From Streptomyces canus (GTDB lineage: Bacteria > Actinomycetota > Actinomycetes > Streptomycetales > Streptomycetaceae): a DNA stretch of 64,000 nt. Below the pieces are notes generated by a model. It ran no database searches, had not been told where the DNA came from, and was given only the letters and a program-made list of their open reading frames with translations. Below are positions 33,139-41,044 of this stretch, in pieces (the first letter of the stretch is position 1; each line of letters starts with the position of its first letter). Where the stretch lies: NCBI RefSeq assembly GCF_001514145.1, contig NZ_KQ948663.1:226438-290437 (forward strand), read 5' to 3'. The translations under genes and the position numbers were made by a program.

Positions 33139-33939
33139 TCACCCGAGCCGGGCTGCCAAGCCCCCCGTGCACCGCACCTCATCGCCCGCCGTGATCAGCA
33201 GCGCCTCCACGTCCGGCAGGCTCTCCAGCCACGCCAGGCCCTCCCTCGATCCCATCGCGAAGGCCGCGGTTGCCCAGCAGTCCGCCCACGTCACCGCCGG
33301 GGCCACTACCGTCACCGCCAGCAGGTCCGTCACCGCGGAGTGGCCCGTGCGGGGGTCGATGATGTGGGCGCCGCGTTCGGCCGTACCGGAAGTCGCCACC
33401 GCCAGCTCGGCCGCACCCGCCGCCGAGACCACCGCCGCCAGGCCACCCGGGCGCAGGGGGTCCGAGACCCCTACCCGCCACGGGCGTTCCGGGCCCGGTA
33501 CGCCCAACAGCTGGACGTCTCCGCCGCCGTTGACGCTGACCCCGGTCGCCCCCGCGAGAGCCATACGTCGAGCCGCGCGTTCCACGGCCCAGCCCTTGAC
33601 GATGCCGGTGGGGTCGAGGCGGCCCCCGTAGCGCAGGCTGAACCAGCCGTCGCTCAACCGCTCGGCCTCGGCGCCGAGTTCGAGTACCTCGGCCACCTCC
33701 GGGTCGCACTCGGCGACCGTCAGCTCGCCGCGGGCCAGGCGGGAGACCTGGCTGTCGTCGCGGTAGGTGCTGAACACCTCGTTCACGCGGTGCAGTTCCG
33801 CCACCGCCTCCCGCAGTGCCGTCTGCACGGCAACGGGTTCCCCGCCGCGGACGTCGAAGGAGAAGACCGTCCCCATGACCTCCTCCGCGTGACGCACCGC
33901 GGCGGGAGCTTGTGCCGGCTCGGCCACCGTGTCAGCCAC
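33139..33939 (-). CDS. apbE: FAD:protein FMN transferase, ApbE family
   Basis: 266 residues from GTG 33939, whose codon overlaps the upstream FMN-binding gene's stop (GTGGCTGA); GTG 33927 and ATG 33876 are alternatives. ApbE features: MGTVFSFDV start, STYRDDSQVSRLARGE, RLDPTGIVKGWAVERAARRM, VNGGGDVQLLG, and HIIDPRTGHSA. It transfers FMN from FAD onto Thr of FMN_bind domains. I see no signal peptide or lipobox, so it should act in the cytoplasm. Last gene of a five-gene minus-strand operon with two FMN_bind proteins and two ferric-reductase-like proteins. Confidence 0.9.
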   Translation of the reverse strand: MADTVAEPAQAPAAVRHAEEVMGTVFSFDVRGGEPVAVQTALREAVAELHRVNEVFSTYRDDSQVSRLARGELTVAECDPEVAEVLELGAEAERLSDGWFSLRYGGRLDPTGIVKGWAVERAARRMALAGATGVSVNGGGDVQLLGVPGPERPWRVGVSDPLRPGGLAAVVSAAGAAELAVATSGTAERGAHIIDPRTGHSAVTDLLAVTVVAPAVTWADCWATAAFAMGSREGLAWLESLPDVEALLITAGDEVRCTGGLAARLG

Positions 33940-34723
33940 CGGCCTGGTCCAGCGCCGATTGCAGCGACTTCTTGTAGCCCTCGCTGGTGTAGGTGGCCCC
34001 GGAGACCGAGTCGATGTCCGCGCTGCCGGCCGCCACGGCCTCCTGGTTGAGCTTCGGGATGGACAGCGCCGTCTTCTGGTCGCTCGTCCCGCCCTTCGGC
34101 GCCTGCACCGCCTCGGCGTTGGTGATCTTGCCGCCGCTGACCGTGATCCGGACCTGGACCGGGCCGTACTGGGTCTGCGACACGGCACCGGTCACGGTCT
34201 TGGCGGCCGACCCGGCGCTGCCGCCCGCCGTCTGGGACGGCTGAGCTGACGGCTGGGCCTGCGAGGCCGCCTCGTTCGCCTTGTCGATCGCCGACTGGAG
34301 CGCCTTCTTGTAGCCCTCGCTCGTGTAGGTCGCCCCGGAGACCGTGTCGACCTGCGAGGTCTGCTTGGCGAGCGTGTCCTGGGTGAGCTTCGGAATGGAC
34401 AGAGCGGTCTTCGCGTCGCTCTCCCCGCCCTTGGGCGCCTGGACCGCCTCGGCCTTGGTGATCTTGTTGCCGCTGACGGTGATACGGACCTGGACGGGAC
34501 CGTACTGGGTCTGGACCGCGTCCCCGGTGACCGCGCCGCCGGCGGCCGCCCCGGTGCCGCCCTGGGCCGACTCCTGCGCCGCCGCCGTCTGCTGCGGGAT
34601 CGTTCCGCCCGCCTGGGCGGACGCCGGGTCCGAGGACGGCTTCAGCGACAGCATCAGCACGACACCGGAGACGGTGGCGGCGGTCGCGAGCACGACTCGA
34701 CGGACGGGGTGACTCTTCCTCAT
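33932..34723 (-). CDS. Exported protein with two FMN-binding domains
   Basis: 263 residues from ATG 34723. The N-terminus MRKSHPVRRVVLATAATVSG has twin arginines before a hydrophobic segment. Two FMN_bind domains follow (about 65-140 and 180-263), each with TQYGPVQVRITVSG, AEAVQAPKGG, KTALSIPKL and the flavinylation site SGATYTSEGY; Thr of SGAT is the expected FMN attachment point. The repeats are nearly identical, separated by an Ala/Gln/Ser-rich linker (SQAQPSAQPSQTAGGS). It probably carries two covalent FMNs on the outer membrane face, passing electrons from the neighbouring flavocytochrome. Confidence 0.88.
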   Translation of the reverse strand: MRKSHPVRRVVLATAATVSGVVLMLSLKPSSDPASAQAGGTIPQQTAAAQESAQGGTGAAAGGAVTGDAVQTQYGPVQVRITVSGNKITKAEAVQAPKGGESDAKTALSIPKLTQDTLAKQTSQVDTVSGATYTSEGYKKALQSAIDKANEAASQAQPSAQPSQTAGGSAGSAAKTVTGAVSQTQYGPVQVRITVSGGKITNAEAVQAPKGGTSDQKTALSIPKLNQEAVAAGSADIDSVSGATYTSEGYKKSLQSALDQAGG

Positions 34724-34751
34724 CGCTTCAACAGCTCCTGAATTCCCGTCG

Positions 34752-36134
34752 TCACATCTCGAACGACTCGTGATGGATGCGGCGGGCGGGCACACCCGCG
34801 CCGCGCAGTGCTTCGTACACGGACTGCGCGAAACCGTTCGGCCCGCACATGAACACGTCGTGCTTGTCGATGTCGGGCAGCTTGCGCTGGAGGGACTCCG
34901 CGGAGATGTCCGGGCGCTCCCCGTCCGGACTGTTGACCGCGTACATCAGCCGGGCGCCGCGCTCGTCCGCGATGGCGGCGAGCTCGTCCCACAGGGCCAG
35001 ATCCTGGGTGGTGTTGGCCCGGTACAGCAGGGTGATGTCACCGGCCGCGCCCGGCAGCGTCTCGAACAGGGCCCGCATCGGCGTGATGCCGACGCCGCCG
35101 GCCACCAGCAGCACCTTGCCCCGGCTGCGGCGCTGGGCGGTGAGCGCGCCGTACGGTCCCTCGGCCCACACCTTGGTGCCGGGCACCAGCTCGCGCAGCC
35201 GTTCGCTGTGGTCGCCGATCGCCTTCACCGTGATCCGCAGCATGCCCGGCCGGGGCGCCGCCGACAGCGAGTACGGGTGGGAGCTGAACCGCATGCCCGG
35301 CGCGAGGAAGCGCCAGCGGAAGAACTGGCCGGCCTCCGCGCCCATCCGGTGCAGCTTGCGCCCGCCGATGAGCACGGACACGACGCCCGGCGTCTCCTCG
35401 ACGACCGCCTCCACATACATCCGGTGGCGCAGGTTCAACCGGATCGGCGTGAGGATCCGGTACCAGAGGACCAGCGCGGTGACCGAGCCGTACAGCGCGT
35501 ACCAGACGGTCTTGGCGATCGGCTCGACCGCGAAGTCGTTGCCGGTGGTCAGCTGGTGCCAGAAGGTCAGGAAGACCGCCGCGTACGTCAGCAGGTGCAC
35601 GTGGTACCAGGTGTCGTACGGGATCCTGCGCCGCACCCCGCCGATGGACATCAGCCCGATGACGAACAGCAGACCGGTGCCGATGGCCGCCTTGCCCATG
35701 TCCGGCAGCTGGTTGATGGAGTCCATCGTCTGCTGGACGATGTCGCCGAGCCCCTTGCCGGCCTGCAGGGCGTAACCCCACATGATCAGGAAGACGTGGG
35801 CGACGACCAGGCAGAGGGTGTAGCGGCCGGTCATCGCGTGCCAGCGGGCGACCCGGTCGGAGCCCACCCGGCGTTCCAGCGCGGGCACCCGGGCCATCTG
35901 CAGCACCACGAGCGCCATCAGATACCCGGCCAGCAGACCGGTGATCCGGCCCGCGTTGAGGATCTTGCTGTTGTCGTCGGCGACGGACGGTGTGTTGTGC
36001 CACCAGAGCCACAGCACACCGGCGGCCCCCGCCCATACGGCGAGCAGCAGGACGGTCGCCGGGGAACGGCGCGGGCGGATGCGGCGCATCGTCTGGCGGC
36101 GGGCGGCGCGGCCGCCTGCGAGCGTCGTGGTCAC
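34752..36134 (-). CDS. Ferric-reductase-like transmembrane flavocytochrome (copy 1)
   Basis: 460 residues from GTG 36134. Six hydrophobic segments carry a bis-His haem pattern (RWHAMTGRY, VVAHVFLI, YHVHLLTYA, FWHQL). Then an FNR-type module: FAD site HPYSLSAAP, pyridine nucleotide site GGVGITPMRALFETLP, and MCGPNGFAQSVYEALR near the C-terminus RRIHHESFEM. This family moves electrons from cytoplasmic NAD(P)H across the membrane through FAD and haem. It lies 28 bases upstream of the two-FMN protein, its likely electron acceptor. Function in Streptomyces is not established. Confidence 0.9.
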   Translation of the reverse strand: MTTTLAGGRAARRQTMRRIRPRRSPATVLLLAVWAGAAGVLWLWWHNTPSVADDNSKILNAGRITGLLAGYLMALVVLQMARVPALERRVGSDRVARWHAMTGRYTLCLVVAHVFLIMWGYALQAGKGLGDIVQQTMDSINQLPDMGKAAIGTGLLFVIGLMSIGGVRRRIPYDTWYHVHLLTYAAVFLTFWHQLTTGNDFAVEPIAKTVWYALYGSVTALVLWYRILTPIRLNLRHRMYVEAVVEETPGVVSVLIGGRKLHRMGAEAGQFFRWRFLAPGMRFSSHPYSLSAAPRPGMLRITVKAIGDHSERLRELVPGTKVWAEGPYGALTAQRRSRGKVLLVAGGVGITPMRALFETLPGAAGDITLLYRANTTQDLALWDELAAIADERGARLMYAVNSPDGERPDISAESLQRKLPDIDKHDVFMCGPNGFAQSVYEALRGAGVPARRIHHESFEM

Positions 36135-36212
36135 GTTTCCTCCGGGGACGGGGGCAAGGGGGGGTGGGCGTGGTCCCTTGGTCCTGAGATACGTGCCGTG
36201 ACGCCGGTGTGT

Positions 36213-36641
36213 TCAGCTGCCCGCGGAGTCCAGTGCGGACTGGAGTGACTGGCGGTAACCGTCGCTTGTGTAGGTGGCCCCCGAGACCGTGTCGATCTCC
36301 GCGCTCTGGGCCTGCAGCGCTTCGGTCCGCAGCCGCGGGAGCGCGTAGCTGTTGATCTCCTGGTCCCGGGGGTTGTCCGTGGGGTAGACGACGGCGGTCA
36401 CGTCGGTGAGCTTGCCGTTCTTCACGGTGACCCGCACCTGTACGGGCCCCCAGCGGGTCTGGACGGAATCGCCGGTGACGGTTCGGGTTCCCGTGACCGC
36501 GGGGGCGGTCGACCCGGACGTCACCGCGAGGGCCGGCGAGGCGTGCGGCTTCAGCGACAGCAGCATCACCATGCCGGAGACGGTGGCGGCGCTCGCCAGC
36601 ACGATCCGGCGCAGCGGGCGGTTCTTCTTCAACGCGTGCAC
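36213..36641 (-). CDS. Exported single FMN-binding domain protein
   Basis: 142 residues from GTG 36641. N-terminus with twin arginines (NRPLRRIVLASAATVSGMVMLLSL) then one FMN_bind domain ending EIDTVSGATYTSDGYRQSLQSALDSAGS; SGAT supplies the flavinylation Thr. It matches the neighbouring two-domain protein closely but has one domain. It sits between two flavocytochrome genes, 10 bases after the first, so each flavocytochrome gene is followed by an FMN carrier. Confidence 0.88.
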   Translation of the reverse strand: MHALKKNRPLRRIVLASAATVSGMVMLLSLKPHASPALAVTSGSTAPAVTGTRTVTGDSVQTRWGPVQVRVTVKNGKLTDVTAVVYPTDNPRDQEINSYALPRLRTEALQAQSAEIDTVSGATYTSDGYRQSLQSALDSAGS

Positions 36642-36651
36642 GTGTGAGGCC

Positions 36652-38004
36652 TCACAGCTCGAAGGATTCGTGGTGGATACGGCGATCGGGAACTCCCGCG
36701 GCGCGCAGCTCCTCGTACAGCTCCCGGGCGAACCCGTGCGGGCCGCAGAGATAGACGTCGTGACCGGCCAGGTCGGGGACGGCCGCCCGCAGCGACTCGG
36801 CGGTGATACGCGGCCGTTGCCCTTCCGGCCTGTTGAGCAGGTACTGCACCTTCGCCCCGCGCCACCGCGCGACGGCCTCCAACTCCCCGCCCAGCGCGAG
36901 GTCCTCGACCGTGCGCGCCCGGTACAGGAGGGTGACCTCGCCCGGCAGCGTCTCGAACAGCGCCCGCAGCGGGGTGATGCCGACCCCGCCGCCGATCAGC
37001 AGGGACCTGGGCGAGGTCTGCCGCTCGGCGGTCAGCGATCCGTACGGCCCCTCCGCCCACACCCGCGTGCCCGGCCGCAGCAGGGCCACGGCCGTGCTGT
37101 GGTCGCCGAGCGCTTTGACCGTGATCCGCATACGGTCGGGGCGGGGCGGTGCCGACAGGGAGTACGGCGTCGAGGTCCACCGCAGGCCCGGGGCGAGGAA
37201 CCGCCAGCGGAAGAACTGCCCCGCCCGCGCGCCGAGTCGATCCAGCTCCCGCCCGTGCACGACGACGGACCACACGCCCCGCGCCTCCTGGTGCACGGAC
37301 TCCACCCGCAGCCGGTGCCGCAGGTTCAGCTTCACCGGCGCGAGGATCCGGAACCACAGCACGAGGGCCGCGACACCGAGGTAGAGCGTGTACCAGGCCG
37401 CCGTGGCCGCGGTGTTGCCGTTGAAGTCGTTCCCGAGGGCCAGTTGGTGTCCGAAGGCGAGGAACACGGCCGCGTAGGTGAGGAGATGGACGTAGTACCA
37501 GAACTCGTGACCGGTACGGCGGCGCACCGCCCGTGCCGAGGTGACACCGACCGCGAGGAGGACCACCGTGCCGGCGGTCGCCTTGAGCATCTCCGGATAG
37601 TCCAGGACCACCGTGACGGTCTCGTGCCACAGCGAGGCGCCGTCCTGAGCCGCGTACCCGGAGAGGATCAGCCCGATGTGCGCGAGCAGCAGGCAGACGG
37701 TGTAGCGCCCGGCCATCGCGTGCCAGCGGGCCACCCGGTCCGAACCCACCTGTCGCTCCAGCACCGGCACCCGCGCCATCAGACCCACCAGCACCGCGCA
37801 GGCGTACCCGCACAGCAGCCCGGCGATCCGCCCGGCGCCGGTCAGCCACCCGGCCGTACCGACCACGGAACCGGTGTCCGCCCACCACAGGGCGATCACG
37901 GCCGCCGCCCCGGCCCACAGCAGGGCCAGCACGGCACCCGCGGGGGAGCGTCGCGCGGGCGGCGCCACGGCCGGTGCGGCCCGCCGCTCGTACACGGTGG
38001 TCAT
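36652..38004 (-). CDS. Ferric-reductase-like transmembrane flavocytochrome (copy 2)
   Basis: 450 residues, ATG 38004. Same architecture as the downstream copy: six hydrophobic segments with RWHAMAGRY, LLAHIGLIL, YYVHLLTYA and FGHQL; FAD site TPYSLSAPP; GGGVGITPLRALFETLP; LCGPHGFARELYEELR; C-terminal RRIHHESFEL. The two proteins are clear paralogues by tandem duplication of a flavocytochrome plus FMN-carrier pair. First gene of the operon, divergent from a two-component system. Confidence 0.9.
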   Translation of the reverse strand: MTTVYERRAAPAVAPPARRSPAGAVLALLWAGAAAVIALWWADTGSVVGTAGWLTGAGRIAGLLCGYACAVLVGLMARVPVLERQVGSDRVARWHAMAGRYTVCLLLAHIGLILSGYAAQDGASLWHETVTVVLDYPEMLKATAGTVVLLAVGVTSARAVRRRTGHEFWYYVHLLTYAAVFLAFGHQLALGNDFNGNTAATAAWYTLYLGVAALVLWFRILAPVKLNLRHRLRVESVHQEARGVWSVVVHGRELDRLGARAGQFFRWRFLAPGLRWTSTPYSLSAPPRPDRMRITVKALGDHSTAVALLRPGTRVWAEGPYGSLTAERQTSPRSLLIGGGVGITPLRALFETLPGEVTLLYRARTVEDLALGGELEAVARWRGAKVQYLLNRPEGQRPRITAESLRAAVPDLAGHDVYLCGPHGFARELYEELRAAGVPDRRIHHESFEL

Positions 38005-38050
38005 AGGTGCGTCCTTTCGCCTGTCCGGGACACCACTGTGCGAGGGGAAC

Positions 38051-38106
38051 CTCTCAGGACCCTCTGAACGGCCACCCCGCAGAGCGCACTCAGAGGAAAC
38101 TCAGAG
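38051..38106. promoter_or_regulatory. Repeated sites between flavocytochrome operon and two-component genes
   Basis: Two direct ACTCAGAG repeats (38088-38095 and 38099-38106) are 11 bases apart, one helical turn, as expected for an OmpR-family regulator. On the other side lie inverted, weaker copies, CTCTCAG (38051) and CTCTGAA (38062), also 11 bases apart. They sit in the 150-base divergent spacer and may bind the adjacent response regulator. Confidence 0.6.
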
Positions 38107-38154
38107 CTTCCCGGGGCCCCCGCCGCCCCGGCCAGGGGTGATCCTGGAGAGGTC

Positions 38155-38895
38155 ATGAACACCGCACGCTCCGGCCGCCCCGCTCTCACCCGCCCCGACG
38201 GCACCCCGCTGCGGGTCCTCGTCGTCGACGACGACCCGGACCTCGCCGAGGTCCTCTCCGGCGCCCTGCGCTACGAGGGCTGGCAGGTCCGCACGGCCGG
38301 CGACGGTGCCTCGGCGGTGACGGCGGCCCGGGAGCTGCTGCCCGACGCCGTCGTCCTGGACGTGATGCTCCCGGACACCGACGGCTTCGCGGTCCTGCGC
38401 GCCCTGCACACCGTGAAGGCGGACGTCTGCGTGCTCTTCCTGACCGCCCGGGACGCGGTCGAGGACCGCATCAAGGGCATCACGGCGGGCGGCGACGACT
38501 ACGTCACCAAGCCCTTCAGCCTGGAGGAGGTCGTCGCCCGGCTGCGCGGACTGCTGCGCCGCGCGGGCATGGCCCGGCAACTCGACGAGGGCCCCCGGCT
38601 GACCGTCGGCGACCTGGTCATGGACGAGGAGGCCCGAGAGGTCGCCCGCGGCGGCGAGCTGATCGAACTGTCCCCGACCGAGTTCGAGCTGCTGCGCTTC
38701 CTCATGCGCAACCCTCGCCGCGTGCTCAGCAAGGCGCAGATTCTCGACCGGGTGTGGTCCTACGACTTCGGCGGCCGCGCCCATGTCGTCGAGCTGTACA
38801 TCTCGTATCTGCGCAAGAAGGTGGACGCCGGCCGCGAGCCGATGATCCACACCGTGCGCGGGGCCGGGTACGTGATCAAACCGGTGACGCCATGA
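38155..38895 (+). CDS. OmpR-family response regulator
   Basis: 246 residues, ATG after GGAGAGG. Receiver domain with acidic DDDPD, phospho-acceptor Asp69 in VVLDVMLPDTDGF, and Lys in YVTKPFSLEE; C-terminal winged helix (VARGGELIELSPTEFELLRFLMRNPRRVLSKAQILDRVWSYDFGGRAHVVELYISYLRKKVD). It is divergent from the flavin electron-transfer operon, and its stop overlaps the kinase start (ATGA). It probably controls both its own and the divergent transcript. Confidence 0.95.
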   Translation: MNTARSGRPALTRPDGTPLRVLVVDDDPDLAEVLSGALRYEGWQVRTAGDGASAVTAARELLPDAVVLDVMLPDTDGFAVLRALHTVKADVCVLFLTARDAVEDRIKGITAGGDDYVTKPFSLEEVVARLRGLLRRAGMARQLDEGPRLTVGDLVMDEEAREVARGGELIELSPTEFELLRFLMRNPRRVLSKAQILDRVWSYDFGGRAHVVELYISYLRKKVDAGREPMIHTVRGAGYVIKPVTP

Positions 38896-40334
38896 GAAGC
38901 CTGCGGCCCCACACGCTGCGGGCCCGGCTCACCCTCGGCCTCCTGGTGCTCCTCGCGGTGAGCTGTGCCGCCGTCGGGCTGGCCGCCGTGGTGGAGCTGA
39001 ACGGCTTCCTCACCAGCCGGCTCGACGAGCAGCTGACCGAGGCCGGGAACAGGTTCGCGGTCAGCCTGGAGCACAAGGAAGAGCCCCAGAAGGACGACCA
39101 CGACGGCGACGAGCACGCCGACACCCGCCGACAGGCAACGGGCACGTTCGGCGCCCGGCTGCTGAACGGCACGGTCACCAACGCCGCGGTGGTCCGTCCC
39201 AGCGGCACCCTGAACGTCGACCTGACCGCCGCCGACCGGGAGCGGCTCGCGGATGTCCCGGTGGACGGCCGGGGCCACAGCGTCGGCCTCTCCGCCCTGG
39301 ACGACTACCGGGTGATCGCCACCCGAGGGCTGGACGGCGACGTCCTCATCACGGGGATGCCCCTGGAACCCGTCGAGGCCGCCGTTCACCGACTGGAGCT
39401 GGTCGCCGGGATCGTCTTCGGCGCCGCCCTCACCGCCGCCGGTGTCGCGGGCGCCCTGTGGGTGCGCTGGTCACTGCGCCCGCTCAGCCGGGTCGCCGCG
39501 ACCGCCACCCGGGTCAGCGAACTCCCGCTGGCCAGCGGTGAGGTGGCCCTTCCGCCCCGCGCCCCCGAGTCCGATCCGCGCGGTGAGGTGGGCCGGGTCG
39601 CCGGCGCCTTCAACCGCATGCTCGGCCATGTCGAGGACGCCCTCACCAAACGCCACGCCAGCGAGGAACGGCTGCGCAGCTTCGCCGCCGACGCCAGCCA
39701 CGAACTGCGCACCCCGGTCGCCTCGGTGCGCGGCCACGCCGAACTCGCCCTGCTGCACCCCGGCCCGCTGCCGCCGGAGATCACCCGGGCCCTGCAGCGC
39801 ATCGCCGCCGAGTCGACCCGCATGGGCGCGATGGTCGACGACCTGCTCCTGCTGGCCCGCCTGGACGCGGGCCGCCCCCTGGAGACCGCCCCCGTCGACC
39901 TCACCCGCCTGGTCCTCGACGCCCTCACGGACGCGCGGGCCACGGGTTCCGGTCATCGCTGGGAACTGGACCTCCCCGAGGACCCGGTCACGGTGACGGG
40001 CGACGCACACCGCCTCCAGCAGGTCCTGGCCAACCTGCTGTCCAACGCCCGGCTGCACACCCCCGAGGGCACCAAGGTGACGGTGACCCTGGAGACCGAC
40101 GGCACCACGGCGACGTTGAAGGTTCACGACGACGGCCCCGGCATCCCCGCGGACATCCAGCCGGGCGTCTTCGAACGCTTCACCCGCGCCGACCGCAGCA
40201 CCAAGGCGGAGACCGGCGGCGCGGGCCTGGGACTGTCGATCGTGGTGGCGGTGGTGGAGGCGCACGGGGGGAGCGTGACGGTGGAGAGCGAGCCGGGCTC
40301 GACGACCTTCACCGTCCGCATCGGCAAGGCGTGA
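38892..40334 (+). CDS. Membrane sensor histidine kinase with HAMP domain
   Basis: 480 residues, ATG overlapping the regulator stop. Two hydrophobic segments (about 14-34 and 170-192) flank an extracytoplasmic domain of about 130 residues, rich in His/Asp/Glu (HKEEPQKDDHDGDEHADTR), which could bind metal ions. Then HAMP, HisKA with His270 in DASHELRTPVASVRGH, and HATPase (LANLLSNARLHTPEG, DDGPGIP, GAGLGLSIVVAVVEAHGG). The metal-like acidic/His stretch beside ferric-reductase-like genes hints at metal or redox sensing, which is inference. Confidence 0.93.
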   Translation: MRSLRPHTLRARLTLGLLVLLAVSCAAVGLAAVVELNGFLTSRLDEQLTEAGNRFAVSLEHKEEPQKDDHDGDEHADTRRQATGTFGARLLNGTVTNAAVVRPSGTLNVDLTAADRERLADVPVDGRGHSVGLSALDDYRVIATRGLDGDVLITGMPLEPVEAAVHRLELVAGIVFGAALTAAGVAGALWVRWSLRPLSRVAATATRVSELPLASGEVALPPRAPESDPRGEVGRVAGAFNRMLGHVEDALTKRHASEERLRSFAADASHELRTPVASVRGHAELALLHPGPLPPEITRALQRIAAESTRMGAMVDDLLLLARLDAGRPLETAPVDLTRLVLDALTDARATGSGHRWELDLPEDPVTVTGDAHRLQQVLANLLSNARLHTPEGTKVTVTLETDGTTATLKVHDDGPGIPADIQPGVFERFTRADRSTKAETGGAGLGLSIVVAVVEAHGGSVTVESEPGSTTFTVRIGKA

Positions 40335-40335
40335 A

Positions 40336-40923
40336 TCAGACCGCGGACGGCGGCAACGGCAACGGCAGTCCCGGCAGGCCGTCCATGCTCGTGGCGATGT
40401 GCTCCTTCTTGGTGAAGTACGCGCTGAGCGAGGCGTCGTCCTCGCGCGCGAACCGCTTGCCGTGCAGCTCGCGGTCGCCTTCGTACGCCATGTAGGGCAC
40501 CGCGTAACCGCAGGAGTCGCGGACCAGTTCGGCCGTCACGACGACGATCGCCCGCAGCCCGTGCGCGGTCGGGTCGATGTCCGGGAAGCGGGAGAGCAGT
40601 TCCCTGAAGCGCGGGTCGTCCCGGAAGACCGGCTCACCGCGCCCGTGCACGCGGACGATGTTGGGCGGCCCCTGGAACGCGCACCACATGAGGGTGATCC
40701 GGCCGTTCTCCCGCAGATGCGCGACCGTCTCGGCGCTGGAACCCGCGAAGTCGAGGTAGGCCACGGTGAGTTCGTCGAGGATCGCGAAGGAGCCGCGCAG
40801 TCCCTTGGGGGAGAGGTTGACCGTGCCGTCGCCGGACAGGGGCGCGGTCGCGGTGAAGAAGAGGGGCTGCGCCTCGATGAAGGAGCGGAGCCGGCCGTCT
40901 ATGCGCTCATAGGTCTTTCCCAT
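40336..40923 (-). CDS. Pyridoxamine 5'-phosphate oxidase family protein
   Basis: 195 residues, ATG 40923. Split-barrel FMN-binding fold: FIEAQPLFFTATAPLSGDGTVNLSPKG, VAYLDFAGSSAETVAHLRENGRITLMWCAF, PPNIVRVHGRGEPV. This subgroup resembles general flavin- or F420-binding oxidoreductases rather than PdxH, since the PdxH C-terminus is missing. Convergent with the kinase gene, 1 base between stops. Confidence 0.85.
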   Translation of the reverse strand: MGKTYERIDGRLRSFIEAQPLFFTATAPLSGDGTVNLSPKGLRGSFAILDELTVAYLDFAGSSAETVAHLRENGRITLMWCAFQGPPNIVRVHGRGEPVFRDDPRFRELLSRFPDIDPTAHGLRAIVVVTAELVRDSCGYAVPYMAYEGDRELHGKRFAREDDASLSAYFTKKEHIATSMDGLPGLPLPLPPSAV

Positions 40924-40931
40924 GTCCAGCC

Positions 40932-40961
40932 ATTATGGGCGCAGACCTTTCGCCTGTCTAA
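40932..40961 (-). promoter_or_regulatory. Promoter of the PPOX-family gene
   Basis: On the minus strand TTAGAC, an 18-base spacer and CATAAT (complement of 40932-40937) lie 8 bases before the ATG. Good match to a housekeeping sigma promoter; the mRNA would be nearly leaderless. Confidence 0.55.
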
Positions 40962-40968
40962 GCAATTT

Positions 40969-41031
40969 GGGCGTCCCCTCGCGGGAGGACGCCCGTGGCC
41001 GCCCCGGCCGGCGCTCACACGGGGCGGCCAC
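40969..41031 (-). terminator. Tandem hairpins after the two-repeat secreted protein gene
   Basis: Reading on the minus strand, an 11-bp perfect stem (GTGGCCGCCCC type, 40995-41005 with 41021-41031) is followed by an 8-bp stem (GGGCGTCC, 40969-40976 with 40987-40994). The first begins 14 bases after the stop of the gene ending at 41045. Confidence 0.7.
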
Positions 41032-41044
41032 AGCGCCTGTCACC

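Noticed and set aside
33139..38004. A secondary-metabolite cluster around the flavin genes
   Set aside because: No PKS, NRPS, terpene or RiPP enzyme lies nearby; the genes form a self-contained redox operon.
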